The notes under the pieces are model-generated. The model made no database searches and was not told where the DNA came from. It saw only the letters and a list, made by a program, of their open reading frames with translations. A program made the translations under genes and the position numbers. Below, one piece after another: positions 17,817 to 26,201 of a stretch of DNA of 64,000 bases. Each line of letters begins with the position of its first letter. Positions within the stretch are counted from its first letter, which is position 1. This stretch comes from Psychrobacter sp. 4Bb. GTDB taxonomy: Bacteria; Pseudomonadota; Gammaproteobacteria; Pseudomonadales; Moraxellaceae. The stretch lies in the NCBI RefSeq assembly GCF_002836735.1, contig NZ_PJAS01000071.1, forward strand, positions 62,001 to 126,000, written 5' to 3'.

Positions 17817-18677
17817 TCAGTTCTTGTTTTTAATTAGGAAAATAACAGGCAGCGCAACGACATACATCAGCACACCGTACAAAGCAGCAGGCAGCGCGAT
17901 GACGGGTAGTGTGCTCACACCCATGATGATAGGGGCTAAGGTAATAGCCGTCGTGCTATTTTGGATACTGGTTTCTATCGAGATGGTTTTGGTATCAAAC
18001 CAGCTGAGCTTTAGTACTCTAGAGATTAGGATGCTAATAGCAAATAAAATAGCAATGATAAAGACAAGCTCTAAACCAATTTGAGTGAACTGTGATTGTA
18101 GTAGTTGCCAGTTAGAGGCAATAGCAGCAAAGACAATTAGTACAAAAAACACGCTGGCCAAGCCGTTTAGAAGACTGCTACGACGTACCATAAAGTCAGT
18201 AAATTTGTGGCGAGCAAGCATACCAAGAGACACTGGCAATGTGGTTAATAAGAACATGACTAAGCCAATCTTTATCGCGCTAATAGAGTTCGCCTGATCT
18301 TTCATAAAGTGATCAAAAGCCAACGTAATTAAGATAGGCAATGTAATGACCGATAGTATGCTGACCACACCGGTCAACGCGATAGAGAGCGCGACATTTC
18401 CTTTGGCATAGTAGGTCAGCATGTTGCTAGTGACGCCGCCGGGGCAAAAGCTAATCAGCATAATCCCAAAAGCAATCGCTGGTGGCGGAGCCGTCACTAG
18501 CACGACTGCTAGCGCAACCAACGGTACCAATACAACTTGATTGATTAAGCCGACACAGAACGCTTTTGGATATTTGGCAATGACCTTAAAATCACTAAGT
18601 TTTAGCCCTGCTCCTAGAGTGAACATAATGTAGGCAAGGGCTAGTGGCAGTAATGCTAGCGCGGTATTATTCATCAA
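17817..18677 (-). CDS. Bile acid:sodium symporter (BASS) family transporter
   Basis: Inner-membrane protein with about nine or ten hydrophobic segments over 286 residues. The family marker FGIMLISFCPGGVTSNMLTYYAKGNVALSIALT (about residues 71-103) includes the discontinuous-helix GG and the polar sodium-site residues. Near the end, SIETSIQNSTTAITLAPI forms the second crossing motif. Substrates in bacteria include small organic anions such as pantoate or keto acids; which one applies here is unknown. It is a single gene on its strand. Confidence 0.88.
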   Translation of the reverse strand: MMNNTALALLPLALAYIMFTLGAGLKLSDFKVIAKYPKAFCVGLINQVVLVPLVALAVVLVTAPPPAIAFGIMLISFCPGGVTSNMLTYYAKGNVALSIALTGVVSILSVITLPILITLAFDHFMKDQANSISAIKIGLVMFLLTTLPVSLGMLARHKFTDFMVRRSSLLNGLASVFFVLIVFAAIASNWQLLQSQFTQIGLELVFIIAILFAISILISRVLKLSWFDTKTISIETSIQNSTTAITLAPIIMGVSTLPVIALPAALYGVLMYVVALPVIFLIKNKN

Positions 18678-19049
18678 ACATTCCTTGTAAAACTAAATGC
18701 CATATCAAGATGGCGTTTTGAAAGTAAATAGCAGCGGGGCAACCTTGGTCACTATACAGCTGCTCACATTCCATGTGTTTTGGTATTTAATCGTCTAGCT
18801 AATGAGGTGTCTTAACCACCAAGCTAGATCAAGCCTATCAAATGATAATAGCGGTATTACGCTCGTATAGTAACCCACTTGTCGTGACTATTGAGGTTGG
18901 TCGAGGTTGCTGTACAGCTATCGGGAGGTGATTAGGCTGTTTGTGATTAATGACACTTTGAGCGTATTGAGCATAATGATAAGCGCAATAAAAAGCCCAC
19001 AAGATTCTGTGGGCTAAATACGCTAACTGTCTAGTCTGTTCATGCTGTA
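18678..19049. other. Intergenic region with an interrupted palindrome
   Basis: No ORF is credible. TCTAGCT (18794-18800) pairs with AGCTAGA (18822-18828), and inside it GGTG (18806-18809) pairs with CACC (18817-18820). The structure lies 117 nt upstream of the BASS gene start and could be an operator or leader hairpin. Confidence 0.35.
18989..19016 (-). terminator. Terminator of the first DUF442 gene
   Basis: On the minus strand AGCCCAC pairs with GTGGGCT and is followed by TTTTTATT. It lies 34 nt beyond the stop at 19050. Confidence 0.85.
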
Positions 19050-19382
19050 CTAGTCGTCTAGTAAATCCATTTGCTTAGCTGCTTCATAGATACCGTTTGA
19101 GCGGTTACCTGTGCGGCAAAAAATCAGCATTGGCTGCTCAGCTTGATTAAAGAAATCTGCAAACGTTTCGACATGAGTTTGGTTCAGCTCATTACCTGCA
19201 AAAGAAATCTCTTTATAAGCAAGTCCAGCTTCTTTGGCTGCTGCTTCGATTTCGGCACTGGTTGGCTGATTTGGCTCTTCACCGTCAGGACGGTTATTGA
19301 TAATGGTTTTGAAACCATTTTCGGCAATCATAGGCACTTGGTCAGGCGTGATTTGTCCGGTAAAGCTAACTTCATGGCTCAT
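19050..19382 (-). CDS. DUF442/TIGR01244 sulfur transferase/phosphatase-like protein (copy 1)
   Basis: A 110-residue dual-specificity-phosphatase-fold protein of the Blh N-domain type. The active loop is FCRTGNRSN (Cys-x-x-Gly-x-Arg, about residues 88-96), with the upstream family sequence GFKTIINNRPDGEEPNQP. In other bacteria this domain is fused to an ETHE1-type persulfide dioxygenase (Blh) and acts in sulfide oxidation. Here it is a separate gene in a cluster with such a dioxygenase. It lies 67 nt downstream of a second copy on the same strand and carries the complete loop. Confidence 0.85.
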   Translation of the reverse strand: MSHEVSFTGQITPDQVPMIAENGFKTIINNRPDGEEPNQPTSAEIEAAAKEAGLAYKEISFAGNELNQTHVETFADFFNQAEQPMLIFCRTGNRSNGIYEAAKQMDLLDD

Positions 19383-19449
19383 AAGAGCTCCTTGTTTTTA
19401 TTGGTGTTGTTGGGTTTATAAAACGTGTTAGTTCGAGCGACGGTTATCG

Positions 19450-19776
19450 TTATAACAGACCTTGCATCAATGCACTTTGGTACAGTAGCTTGGCGCGTGC
19501 CCCAGTGCCACAAAACATCAATATAGGCTTGGGCATGGAGTGATAGAAATCGGCAAACTGCTCGACCGTTAGCATACTTAGGCGCTCATCATCAAACGGT
19601 AGATGCTGATACGCTAGGTTTGCCTGTTCGGTAGCCGTTGCTAAATCGCAGCTATTAGGCTGTGTCTCAATTTCGGCATCTGGGCGAATATTAAGCACTG
19701 AGCGATAACCAAGCTCAGCAATCTTAACGCATTGGCTTGGGTATATTTGCTTATAAATCGTTAAATCATCGGTCAT
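19450..19776 (-). CDS. DUF442/TIGR01244 sulfur transferase/phosphatase-like protein (copy 2)
   Basis: A diverged 108-residue paralogue of the adjacent gene. It keeps GYRSVLNIRPDAEIETQP and the same overall order, but the active loop is FCGTGARAK, so the Arg after the Cys and the terminal RS pair of copy 1 are changed while Cys, Gly and the key Arg remain. Activity is therefore plausible but specificity may differ. It lies in the same direction as the SulP gene, 246 nt downstream of it. Confidence 0.8.
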   Translation of the reverse strand: MTDDLTIYKQIYPSQCVKIAELGYRSVLNIRPDAEIETQPNSCDLATATEQANLAYQHLPFDDERLSMLTVEQFADFYHSMPKPILMFCGTGARAKLLYQSALMQGLL

Positions 19777-20022
19777 AAAATAGGTTCAGTTATATTTGTT
19801 AAAGTATATTTATTATTGATGGTTGGGCTAAGAATATCAAAGGACTATAAATCAGCATTTTTTAGGCCGATTTCTAGGTTAATTGATTCCCTATTTAGTG
19901 CGTCTAGCATAACACAGGCGCTACCATAGCGATATTGTGTTGTAGGCGACAATAGTAGTTGAGGTTGAATGAAAACTAATGTTATGGCTGTCGCAGCAAT
20001 TTTGTTGTGGTCAAAATATAGA

Positions 20023-21738
20023 TTATTTTAATGCATCGACAGCATCTAAAGTACTCAGATAGACTTGCCCTGATAGCTCGCTAATCAGTGGGGTGTGACC
20101 GATGATGTCCATCACAGGACCTTTGATAAAGCTAAAGTGTAAGCGCTTGTTTTGTAACGCCAACTCGTGGTTTAAGGTACAAAGCATTTCTTGGGCGGTC
20201 AGATCTATATGGTTGACGGCAGCCATAATCAATATAATTTCATTGGCATCGGGATATTGCTGCATGGCATTGAGGATGCGTCGATGTACAGATTCACTAT
20301 TACCAAAGAACAAACTCTCATCGATACGTAACATCAATAAATTGTTAAAAGTTACGACGTCATGGCGATTGATATTACGAAAATGTCCTGTACCGCCCAA
20401 CTGTCCAACGACAGCCACGTGCGGCTTACTCGACTGCCAGATGAGACTGGCGAATGACACCATTAGACCAATGACCAGCCCCGTGTTTAGCCCAAATATC
20501 AGGACACTGACGAACGCTGCCAAAAAGCTAGCACCATCTAAGCGATCGCGCTGCCATGCAGATTTCAACGTCGCGATATCTATCAGGCCAATGATAGAGG
20601 CCATGATAGTTGCGCCCAGTAGTGCATAGGGTAGTGGAGCAAGCGCATTGCTGAAGGCTATGAGCGCGGCAATCATTACCAGTACGGTGACGAGACTGGC
20701 AAGTGGTGTCTTAGCACCTGAGTCGGCATTGATAGCCGTACGCGAAAAGCCACCCGCAACTGCAAAACTTTGGAACAGTCCACCAGACAGATTGGCCAGA
20801 CCCAGTCCAGTCAGCTCGCGATTGGCATCAAAACTCTCACCACGCAAGCGAGCATAAGTACTGGCAACTGAACTGCTCGACACGAATACGATCAGTGCCA
20901 TCAATCCTGCGGTCGGCAAGAGCTTCAGCGCCTCTTGTAGGTCTGAGATATGCGGTAACGTAAAGCTCGGCAGCCCTTGTGGAATACGACCGATGGTCGC
21001 CACACCATATGTGCTCCAATGCAGTGCCATACTGAGTACAATAGCGATACCGAGTAGTATAAGCGGGAATAAGCGCTCTGCCCATTTGGCATATGACGAT
21101 GATAGCCACGTCTGCCATATCCATTCACTTGCATAGCGATTGGCAACCAATAGCGTAAATGCGGTCACACCAATCGCTAAGGTCAATGGATGCAGCTGGC
21201 TGGCATAGCGCTGCATAGTAGATAGATACCCAATCAAACTATTGCCAGTGACTGGAATGTCGGTCAGATATTTGAGCTGACTGACAAATATGAGGACCGC
21301 TGCACCGCTTACAAATCCTGCGGACACACCGCGACTGATAAACTGCATGATCCAGCCAAGTTTTAACCTGCCTGCTATCCATAGCAGTGCACCTACCATC
21401 AGTGCCAATAGGCTGGCCATCAGTGCGTACTGTTCAGTGCCTTGCTCAGCATAAGGCAGTAGACCACTGGCGGTCATGATGGCGGTGATGGCAACGGGAC
21501 CTACGGCTTGTACGTTGCTAGAGCCGAGCCACGCATAAACGAGGACAGGTACGATCGCTGCATATAGGCCATAGACAGGCGGCAGTCCTGCAAGCACCGC
21601 ATAACCTAGGCTCTGCGGTATGACCAACACGCCCACCACTATGCCTGCGACGAGATCAGTCGGTAACGCTGAGAGCTGGTATTGACGCAGCCAAGCTGGA
21701 ATCAGACGAGCGACGATAGAGGACATATCAATCACCAC
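20023..21738 (-). CDS. SulP-family anion permease with STAS domain
   Basis: Inner-membrane transporter of sulfate, bicarbonate or a similar anion. The family start is present (PAWLRQYQLSALPTDLVAGIVVGVLVIPQSLGYAVLAGLPPVYGLYAA) and about 12 hydrophobic segments follow up to residue 410. A cytoplasmic STAS domain covers about residues 440-571 (VVTFNNLLMLRIDESLFFGN). The STAS loop reads NHIDLTAQEM instead of the commoner GIDSTG type. It is followed by DUF442 genes and preceded, 34 nt away on the same strand, by an ArsR-type repressor, so it probably exports or imports a sulfur anion in sulfide metabolism. Confidence 0.9.
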   Translation of the reverse strand: MVIDMSSIVARLIPAWLRQYQLSALPTDLVAGIVVGVLVIPQSLGYAVLAGLPPVYGLYAAIVPVLVYAWLGSSNVQAVGPVAITAIMTASGLLPYAEQGTEQYALMASLLALMVGALLWIAGRLKLGWIMQFISRGVSAGFVSGAAVLIFVSQLKYLTDIPVTGNSLIGYLSTMQRYASQLHPLTLAIGVTAFTLLVANRYASEWIWQTWLSSSYAKWAERLFPLILLGIAIVLSMALHWSTYGVATIGRIPQGLPSFTLPHISDLQEALKLLPTAGLMALIVFVSSSSVASTYARLRGESFDANRELTGLGLANLSGGLFQSFAVAGGFSRTAINADSGAKTPLASLVTVLVMIAALIAFSNALAPLPYALLGATIMASIIGLIDIATLKSAWQRDRLDGASFLAAFVSVLIFGLNTGLVIGLMVSFASLIWQSSKPHVAVVGQLGGTGHFRNINRHDVVTFNNLLMLRIDESLFFGNSESVHRRILNAMQQYPDANEIILIMAAVNHIDLTAQEMLCTLNHELALQNKRLHFSFIKGPVMDIIGHTPLISELSGQVYLSTLDAVDALK

Positions 21739-21772
21739 AGTAGATAATACAAATAATTAGGCGAGGGCGGCG

Positions 21773-22060
21773 TTATTCTGCTTTGGCACAAAAACGTTGA
21801 TACAGTAGATCGAGTACAGCTAGCGCATCCTCGCTTGCGATACTATAGTAAATTTGCTTACCTTCGCGGCGTGTGGCGACCAGCTCGTCTTTACGCAATA
21901 TACCCAATTGCTGCGATAAGCTCGGCTGTCCAACCCCGACCAAATCCTCAAGCTCACCGACACAATATTCACCTTGGGTCAATTGACAGAGAAGAAGTAG
22001 GCGATCAGGATGCGATAGCGACTTTAGTAGTTGGCTGGCTTGTAGCGATGCTTGCTGCAT
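21773..22060 (-). CDS. ArsR-family repressor of the BigR/SqrR sulfide-sensing type
   Basis: Small winged-HTH repressor. The recognition region is GVGQPSLSQQLGILRKDELVATRREGKQIYYSI. Cys25 (LLLLCQLTQG) and Cys91 (QRFCAKAE) are exactly 66 residues apart, the spacing of the redox pair in SqrR (41/107) and BigR (42/108); Cys33 is extra. It should sense reactive sulfur species and repress the flanking genes. The ATG at 22060 lacks a good ribosome site and would shorten the N-terminal helix. The frame is open up to a CTG at 22162, which has AAGGA 7 nt upstream and is a possible true start (129 residues). Confidence 0.88.
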   Translation of the reverse strand: MQQASLQASQLLKSLSHPDRLLLLCQLTQGEYCVGELEDLVGVGQPSLSQQLGILRKDELVATRREGKQIYYSIASEDALAVLDLLYQRFCAKAE

Positions 22061-22319
22061 TTGCTTGGCAAGATCGGCAGGTACTAAATCTGCAGTATCA
22101 GATGACCCATCGTCAGTGGTACTGCGAGTAGGTGTACCTTCGGCTGAAATAGAAGTAGTCAGAACAAATTCCTTACATTAGATGGTAACAAATGCCATGA
22201 TGTTTTGAGCAATATATATTTGATTATCAATGATATCACGCCACATAGCAAGTTATCACTAATTACATTATATAAATTGATAAATTGTATAGCGGTTGTT
22301 ATATTGGTGGCATTAGATA

Positions 22320-22346
22320 AGTCGTAGGAACGCATTATATACGACT
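22320..22346. promoter_or_regulatory. Inverted repeat between the BigR-like and MBL dioxygenase genes
   Basis: AGTCGTA (22320-22326) and TACGACT (22340-22346) are exact complements with 13 nt between. The repeat lies 77 nt before the dioxygenase start in the divergent promoter region, so it is a candidate operator. The A/T-rich half-sites described for BigR are not clearly matched. Confidence 0.35.
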
Positions 22347-22423
22347 GAATATCATACTTAAGGGTTAATTAAAGATAAAAATTCCTATAGCCAAAATATG
22401 TATAAATAATTGAAGAGGCCGCC

Positions 22424-23296
22424 ATGCAAGTTCATTCTTTTTTAGATAGCGATACAGAAACCTATACCCACGTACTTGCTGATACTGAGCAAAAATTATG
22501 TGCTATTGTCGATCCTGTATTGAACTTCGATGCTAAGTCAGGCAGAACCAATACCAGCAGTGTCGATGAAGTGATTGAGTTTGTACGTGAGCAAGATTGG
22601 GCGCTCAAGTACATTATTGAAACCCATGCGCATGCAGATCATTTATCTGCCGCCATCCATGTAAAAGAAAGCCTTGGCGGACAGTTAGTCATCGGTCAGC
22701 ATATCACCGAAGTCCAAAAAATCTTTAAGCAAATTTTTAATTTTGACACCAGTTTCCGCACTGATGCCAGCCAGTTTGATATTTTGACAGATGAAGGCGA
22801 GACCTTAGAGCTTGGCAACATTACTATCACTGCGATGTATGTACCCGGACATACGCGTGCCGATATGGCCTATCTAGCCGCTGATGATGAGAAAACAGTG
22901 GTATTCGTTGGGGATACGTTGTTTGCGCCTGATGTCGGTACAGCACGCTGTGATTTCCCGGGCGGTGATGCTAAAACACTCTATCAGTCTATTCAGAAGC
23001 TGCTAGCACTCCCTGAAGATACCGTCATGTATTTGTGTCATGATTATCCGAGCAAAGGTCGTCAGCATTGCCCAACGACGACAGTAGCCGCGCAAAAACT
23101 AGAAAATATTCATGTCAAAGACAGTATAAACGAAGCAGAGTTTGTGCAGATGCGTGAGCGCCGTGATGCGACTTTAGATATGCCCCGCCTTATCATCCCT
23201 GCTGTACAAATCAATATCGATGCCGGACATTTTCCCGAGCCAGAGGACAATGGTACGCGCTATCTAAAAGTACCGATCAATGTCCTTGGTGGATAA
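22424..23296 (+). CDS. ETHE1/Blh-type MBL-fold persulfide dioxygenase
   Basis: Metallo-beta-lactamase-fold enzyme predicted to oxidise glutathione persulfide to sulfite with a mononuclear iron. The metal motif THAHADH (about residues 66-72) gives HxHxDH. It is followed by VPGHTRADMAY, VFVGDTLFAPDVGTARCDFPGGD and YLCHDYPSKGRQ, which supply the remaining ligands. At 290 residues it is of usual length. AAGAGG lies 8 nt before the ATG. It is divergent from the BigR-like repressor and near SulP and DUF442 genes, together making a sulfide detoxification module. Confidence 0.9.
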   Translation: MQVHSFLDSDTETYTHVLADTEQKLCAIVDPVLNFDAKSGRTNTSSVDEVIEFVREQDWALKYIIETHAHADHLSAAIHVKESLGGQLVIGQHITEVQKIFKQIFNFDTSFRTDASQFDILTDEGETLELGNITITAMYVPGHTRADMAYLAADDEKTVVFVGDTLFAPDVGTARCDFPGGDAKTLYQSIQKLLALPEDTVMYLCHDYPSKGRQHCPTTTVAAQKLENIHVKDSINEAEFVQMRERRDATLDMPRLIIPAVQINIDAGHFPEPEDNGTRYLKVPINVLGG

Positions 23297-23455
23297 GTTA
23301 AACAGTGCAATAACTGAAAGTCATTACCTGATGCAGCTCTACGTAAGTATCGTATGATTGATATCTATAAGAATGCTAACCTGTAGACTGTCCGTTTTTA
23401 GATACTGTGTATGACCAACTGCAAGCGCTAAAGGCGGCAATAACTGGAGAGAACA

Positions 23456-24076
23456 ATGAACCCTTACGAGCGCTATGTGTTGCCAAAGATGATAGATATT
23501 GCCTGTAGTACGGGCAATGTCATGAAAGCACGTTCCAAAATTGTTCCGCAAGCGCTCGGTAAGGTGTTGGAGATTGGCATTGGCAGCGGTTTGAATTTGC
23601 AGTTTTATGATGCTAATAAAGTCTCTTCTATTATCGGTGTGGATCCAGCAGCTCAGATGCAGTCGCTGGCTCGTGAGCGTGCAGCTGACATTGGCATTCC
23701 GGTTGAAGTGATAGCTGTCGATGTACAAGGTATTCATGCTGATACAGATCAATTTGATACGATTGTAATGACTTTTACCTTGTGCAGTATTGATGACCCA
23801 GTAGCCGCGCTCCGAGAAATGGCGCGCGTGCTAAGACCTAGCGGTCGCTTACTATTTTGTGAGCACGGACTGGCACCAGATTCTTCTGTTGAGCGTTGGC
23901 AGCATCGATTGACGCCTTTTTGGAAGCCTATAGCAGGTGGGTGTCATTTAAATCGCGATATTCCGGCGCTTATTAGAGAAGGTGGTTTTGCTATTGATGA
24001 GTTGAGCGAAGCGTATTTGCCCGGTCCACGGCCGATGAGCTATGTGTATAGCGGTGTGGCACAGAAACTCGCATAA
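23456..24076 (+). CDS. Class I SAM-dependent methyltransferase (UbiE/PmtA-like)
   Basis: A 206-residue Rossmann-fold methyltransferase. Motif I is VLEIGIGSGLNLQFY (about residues 38-52), with acidic motif II IIGVDPAAQM, motif post-I VIAVDVQGI and the Methyltransf_11 stretch FDTIVMTFTLCSIDDPVAALREMARVLRPSGRLLFCEHGL. The C-terminus LSEAYLPGPRPMSYVYSGVAQ is shared with phospholipid or small-molecule methyltransferases. GGAG lies 6 nt before the ATG. It follows the dioxygenase by 159 nt in the same direction. The substrate is unknown. Confidence 0.85.
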   Translation: MNPYERYVLPKMIDIACSTGNVMKARSKIVPQALGKVLEIGIGSGLNLQFYDANKVSSIIGVDPAAQMQSLARERAADIGIPVEVIAVDVQGIHADTDQFDTIVMTFTLCSIDDPVAALREMARVLRPSGRLLFCEHGLAPDSSVERWQHRLTPFWKPIAGGCHLNRDIPALIREGGFAIDELSEAYLPGPRPMSYVYSGVAQKLA

Positions 24077-24235
24077 AGGATAAGCCCAATTAACTATGCT
24101 AAAATTATTCATGTAATCAATCAACGCAACGACGACTACAGCTATAACTACAGCAAGCAACGTAAATAGCCTTTAGATAAGAGCGTTCATGAACAGTATT
24201 TGAAATAACAAAATAATTATAATAGGAATTAAATA

Positions 24236-24673
24236 ATGAGTGAGCAAAGTTTTCATCTAGTATGCCCACATTGCCAAGCAACCAATCGTGTACCTGCTGC
24301 ACGATTAAGCGCTGCGCCAAAATGCGGTAAATGTGGTCAGCCATTATTGACTGCCAGTCCACATGAGCTAAATGCGCAAACAGCTAATAAGGTTATCCAA
24401 AAGAACGATGTACTGACTATCGTGGATTTTTGGGCGAGCTGGTGTCAGCCTTGCATCATGATGGCGCCAGAGTTCAAGAGCGCTGCTAGCCAATTGCCAC
24501 AGGTGGTCTTTGCCAAGGTACAAACGGATAAATACGAGCAGGCAGCCGCTCCTTACAATATTCGCAGCTTGCCAACGATGGTTGCTTTTAGAAACGGTAA
24601 AGAAGTGGCGCGACAATCAGGCGCGCTACCAAGTCATCAAATCATTCAGTGGGTACAAAGCTTACAGTCTTAG
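24236..24673 (+). CDS. trxC: Thioredoxin 2 (TrxC)-like with N-terminal zinc ribbon and WCQPC site
   Basis: Cytoplasmic zinc-containing thioredoxin. The N-terminal ribbon has Cys10/Cys13 (CPHC) and Cys30/Cys33 (CGKC). The thioredoxin fold follows with VDFWASWCQPCIMMAPEF and the cis-Pro loop RSLPTMVAF. The active site is C70-Q-P-C73 rather than the near-universal CGPC, which should alter redox potential or partner choice. The length of 145 matches E. coli TrxC (139). It is a single gene with a strong terminator. Confidence 0.9.
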   Translation: MSEQSFHLVCPHCQATNRVPAARLSAAPKCGKCGQPLLTASPHELNAQTANKVIQKNDVLTIVDFWASWCQPCIMMAPEFKSAASQLPQVVFAKVQTDKYEQAAAPYNIRSLPTMVAFRNGKEVARQSGALPSHQIIQWVQSLQS

Positions 24674-24748
24674 TATTAGTCAGGCTAGATTATTTTTTCT
24701 CCAAGCTATCTAAACGCTCATGTTTTCTTATAAAAAACCGTAGCAATA

Positions 24749-24785
24749 AAAAAGACAATATGCGATCTGCATATTGGCTTTTTTT
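24749..24785 (+). terminator. Rho-independent terminator after trxC
   Basis: CAATATGC (24756-24763) pairs perfectly with GCATATTG (24769-24776) around GATCT, then a T-run at 24779-24785. Confidence 0.85.
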
Positions 24786-24790
24786 CTATT

Positions 24791-24850
24791 TCATGTACTA
24801 TTTTATGGTGTCATACACTATTTTACGGTATCAGGCACTATCTTAGTCGT
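24791..24850. repeat. Three 20-bp tandem units
   Basis: Units at 24791-24810, 24811-24830 and 24831-24850 share the pattern TCAnnnACTATnTTAnnGTn. Copies 1 and 2 agree at most positions; copy 3 is decayed. The array lies between the trxC terminator and the end of the lipoprotein gene. Confidence 0.7.
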
Positions 24851-24876
24851 GCAGATAGCATTGCAATTTCTTAAGC

Positions 24877-25272
24877 TTACTCACCATAAATCTTGATACC
24901 ATTGGCAAAGCTACAACGCTGAATGCGGGCAGATTGGACAATTGCATCACGCTCACCGTAGAGACGCGATAATTTTGCATCACGTGCTTTGGTATTGTTA
25001 CTTTTGCCTAGACCAAAGCTGATATTCGGCGAGATACCCCAGCGTCCTGCAGAGACACCAACACCGACGCCTGATGCCGATAGGGTAGACTGCTCATTGC
25101 GTGCCGCTTCGACATAGCGGTTGACACGAGTATACTCTTGGCCAAGTGCTTGGCAATTATAATTTTGATAAGTACTTGGCGGTACATATTGCGGGGTGAT
25201 GTTACCAGTAGAGGCACAGCCTGAGAGCGCAAAAATGCCAGCTAGTAGTGTCGCTGTCGTAAACGTTTTCAT
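24877..25272 (-). CDS. Small lipoprotein of unknown function
   Basis: The start is set at ATG 25272, preceded by TGGAG; the frame extends further upstream but the signal peptide MKTFTTATLLAGIFALSGCAS fits this start. The lipobox is LSGC with Cys19. The mature part (about 113 residues) includes YNCQALGQEYTRVNRYVEAARNEQ, a Gly/Ser-rich GVGVGVSAGRWGISPNISFGLG segment, and RDAKLSRLYGERDAIVQSARIQRC. Two Cys in the mature protein could pair. No named domain is recognised beyond similarity to small metal-ion or plasmid-type lipoproteins of proteobacteria. Confidence 0.75.
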   Translation of the reverse strand: MKTFTTATLLAGIFALSGCASTGNITPQYVPPSTYQNYNCQALGQEYTRVNRYVEAARNEQSTLSASGVGVGVSAGRWGISPNISFGLGKSNNTKARDAKLSRLYGERDAIVQSARIQRCSFANGIKIYGE

Positions 25273-25437
25273 AATGGCTCCAGTGGCTAAGTGATTGTAT
25301 TTATATCTATTTAAGATAGCAAAAATAGCGCAATTAAGATATTGAAAATCCATCGATGATTAAAAATTTTCGCATCATATCATCAACACATCGACAGCTT
25401 TCTAAAACGGTTGCTTATTAAAATAGAAAATCGCCTA

Positions 25438-25797
25438 TTAAAATAAGTTTGCTGGCTTGGCAAAGGCAAGTATCACGATACCAATATAGGCAACGGCAGC
25501 GATAAGAATGCCTGTTTTTCTTTGCACAGGTGTCGCATCAACCTTAAACGCTTTAATGCTTGAACTAATAGCAGCGATCAGTAAGATAATTTTGGCAAAC
25601 ACCCACTGTACAGGAGCGTTGGCACCCATCAATTGCATTAGCATCATTGCACCTGACAGGATAAGCAGGGCATAGATAATATGCGTGGCTATTTTGACCA
25701 CACGTGGTGCGCGGCGGTCTGCGCTGAGTACTAAGTAACTTTGATATAAAAATAGCACAACAGTCAGCGCTGCCATCAGCATATGTAGATGTTTCAT
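25438..25797 (-). CDS. SirB2-family inner-membrane protein
   Basis: A 119-residue protein with four hydrophobic segments, starting MKHLHMLMAALTVVLFLYQSYLVL, as in SirB (invasion-gene expression up-regulator-like) proteins. The family occurs widely in non-pathogens and its biochemical role is unknown. It has the same strand as the BolA-like gene 74 nt upstream, so the two may share a transcript. Confidence 0.82.
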   Translation of the reverse strand: MKHLHMLMAALTVVLFLYQSYLVLSADRRAPRVVKIATHIIYALLILSGAMMLMQLMGANAPVQWVFAKIILLIAAISSSIKAFKVDATPVQRKTGILIAAVAYIGIVILAFAKPANLF

Positions 25798-25871
25798 TGA
25801 ATATTGCTCCCTCTAAAACTGCATTATATAGGCTAATTTAAAATATGTAGTTGCGATGCAAACATAATCGG

Positions 25872-26201
25872 CTATTTGTTTTGACCGGCACATAATGGAC
25901 TCGCAGGGCTTTGACCTTGCCATTCTGTCGGAGTATAGGCATGGATAGCGAGGGCATGTACTTGGCCGCCTTGTGAAGTGAGTAAAGGCGTGACTAAGCC
26001 ATATATCAGCTGATGACGCCCGACCAGTCGTTTGCCGTCAAATGCATCGCTAACGATAGTGAGCTTAAAGTGGCTTTCTTTACCTTCAAAGTAACCGGCA
26101 TGAGACATTGACTCATTAATCAGTTCGATATGCTGCGGCGCAAGTGCCTGTAATTCGGCATGAAGTGCGTCGGCAGTAGGTGTAGTAGGTGTGATACTCA
26201 T
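25872..26201 (-). CDS. BolA-family protein
   Basis: A 109-residue BolA-like protein, a class that pairs with monothiol glutaredoxins in iron-sulfur cluster handling. The family pattern is seen in HIELINESMSHAGYFEGKESHFKLTIVSDAFDGKRLVGRHQLIYGLV, followed by VHALAIHAYTPTEW. The conserved His in the C-terminal VHALAIHAYTP is present. Monocistronic or co-transcribed with the SirB2 gene downstream. Confidence 0.9.
   Translation of the reverse strand: MSITPTTPTADALHAELQALAPQHIELINESMSHAGYFEGKESHFKLTIVSDAFDGKRLVGRHQLIYGLVTPLLTSQGGQVHALAIHAYTPTEWQGQSPASPLCAGQNK

Noticed and set aside
20102-20629. 175-codon frame antisense to the SulP gene
   Set aside because: It mirrors membrane-protein coding on the opposite strand and has no signal or SD.
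23339-23752. 137-codon frame antisense to the methyltransferase
   Set aside because: Motif I of the methyltransferase is on the other strand. The frame's residue mix is unusual.
24791-24850. CRISPR-like array
   Set aside because: Units are directly adjacent with no spacers, so these are simple tandem repeats. No cas genes exist in the window.
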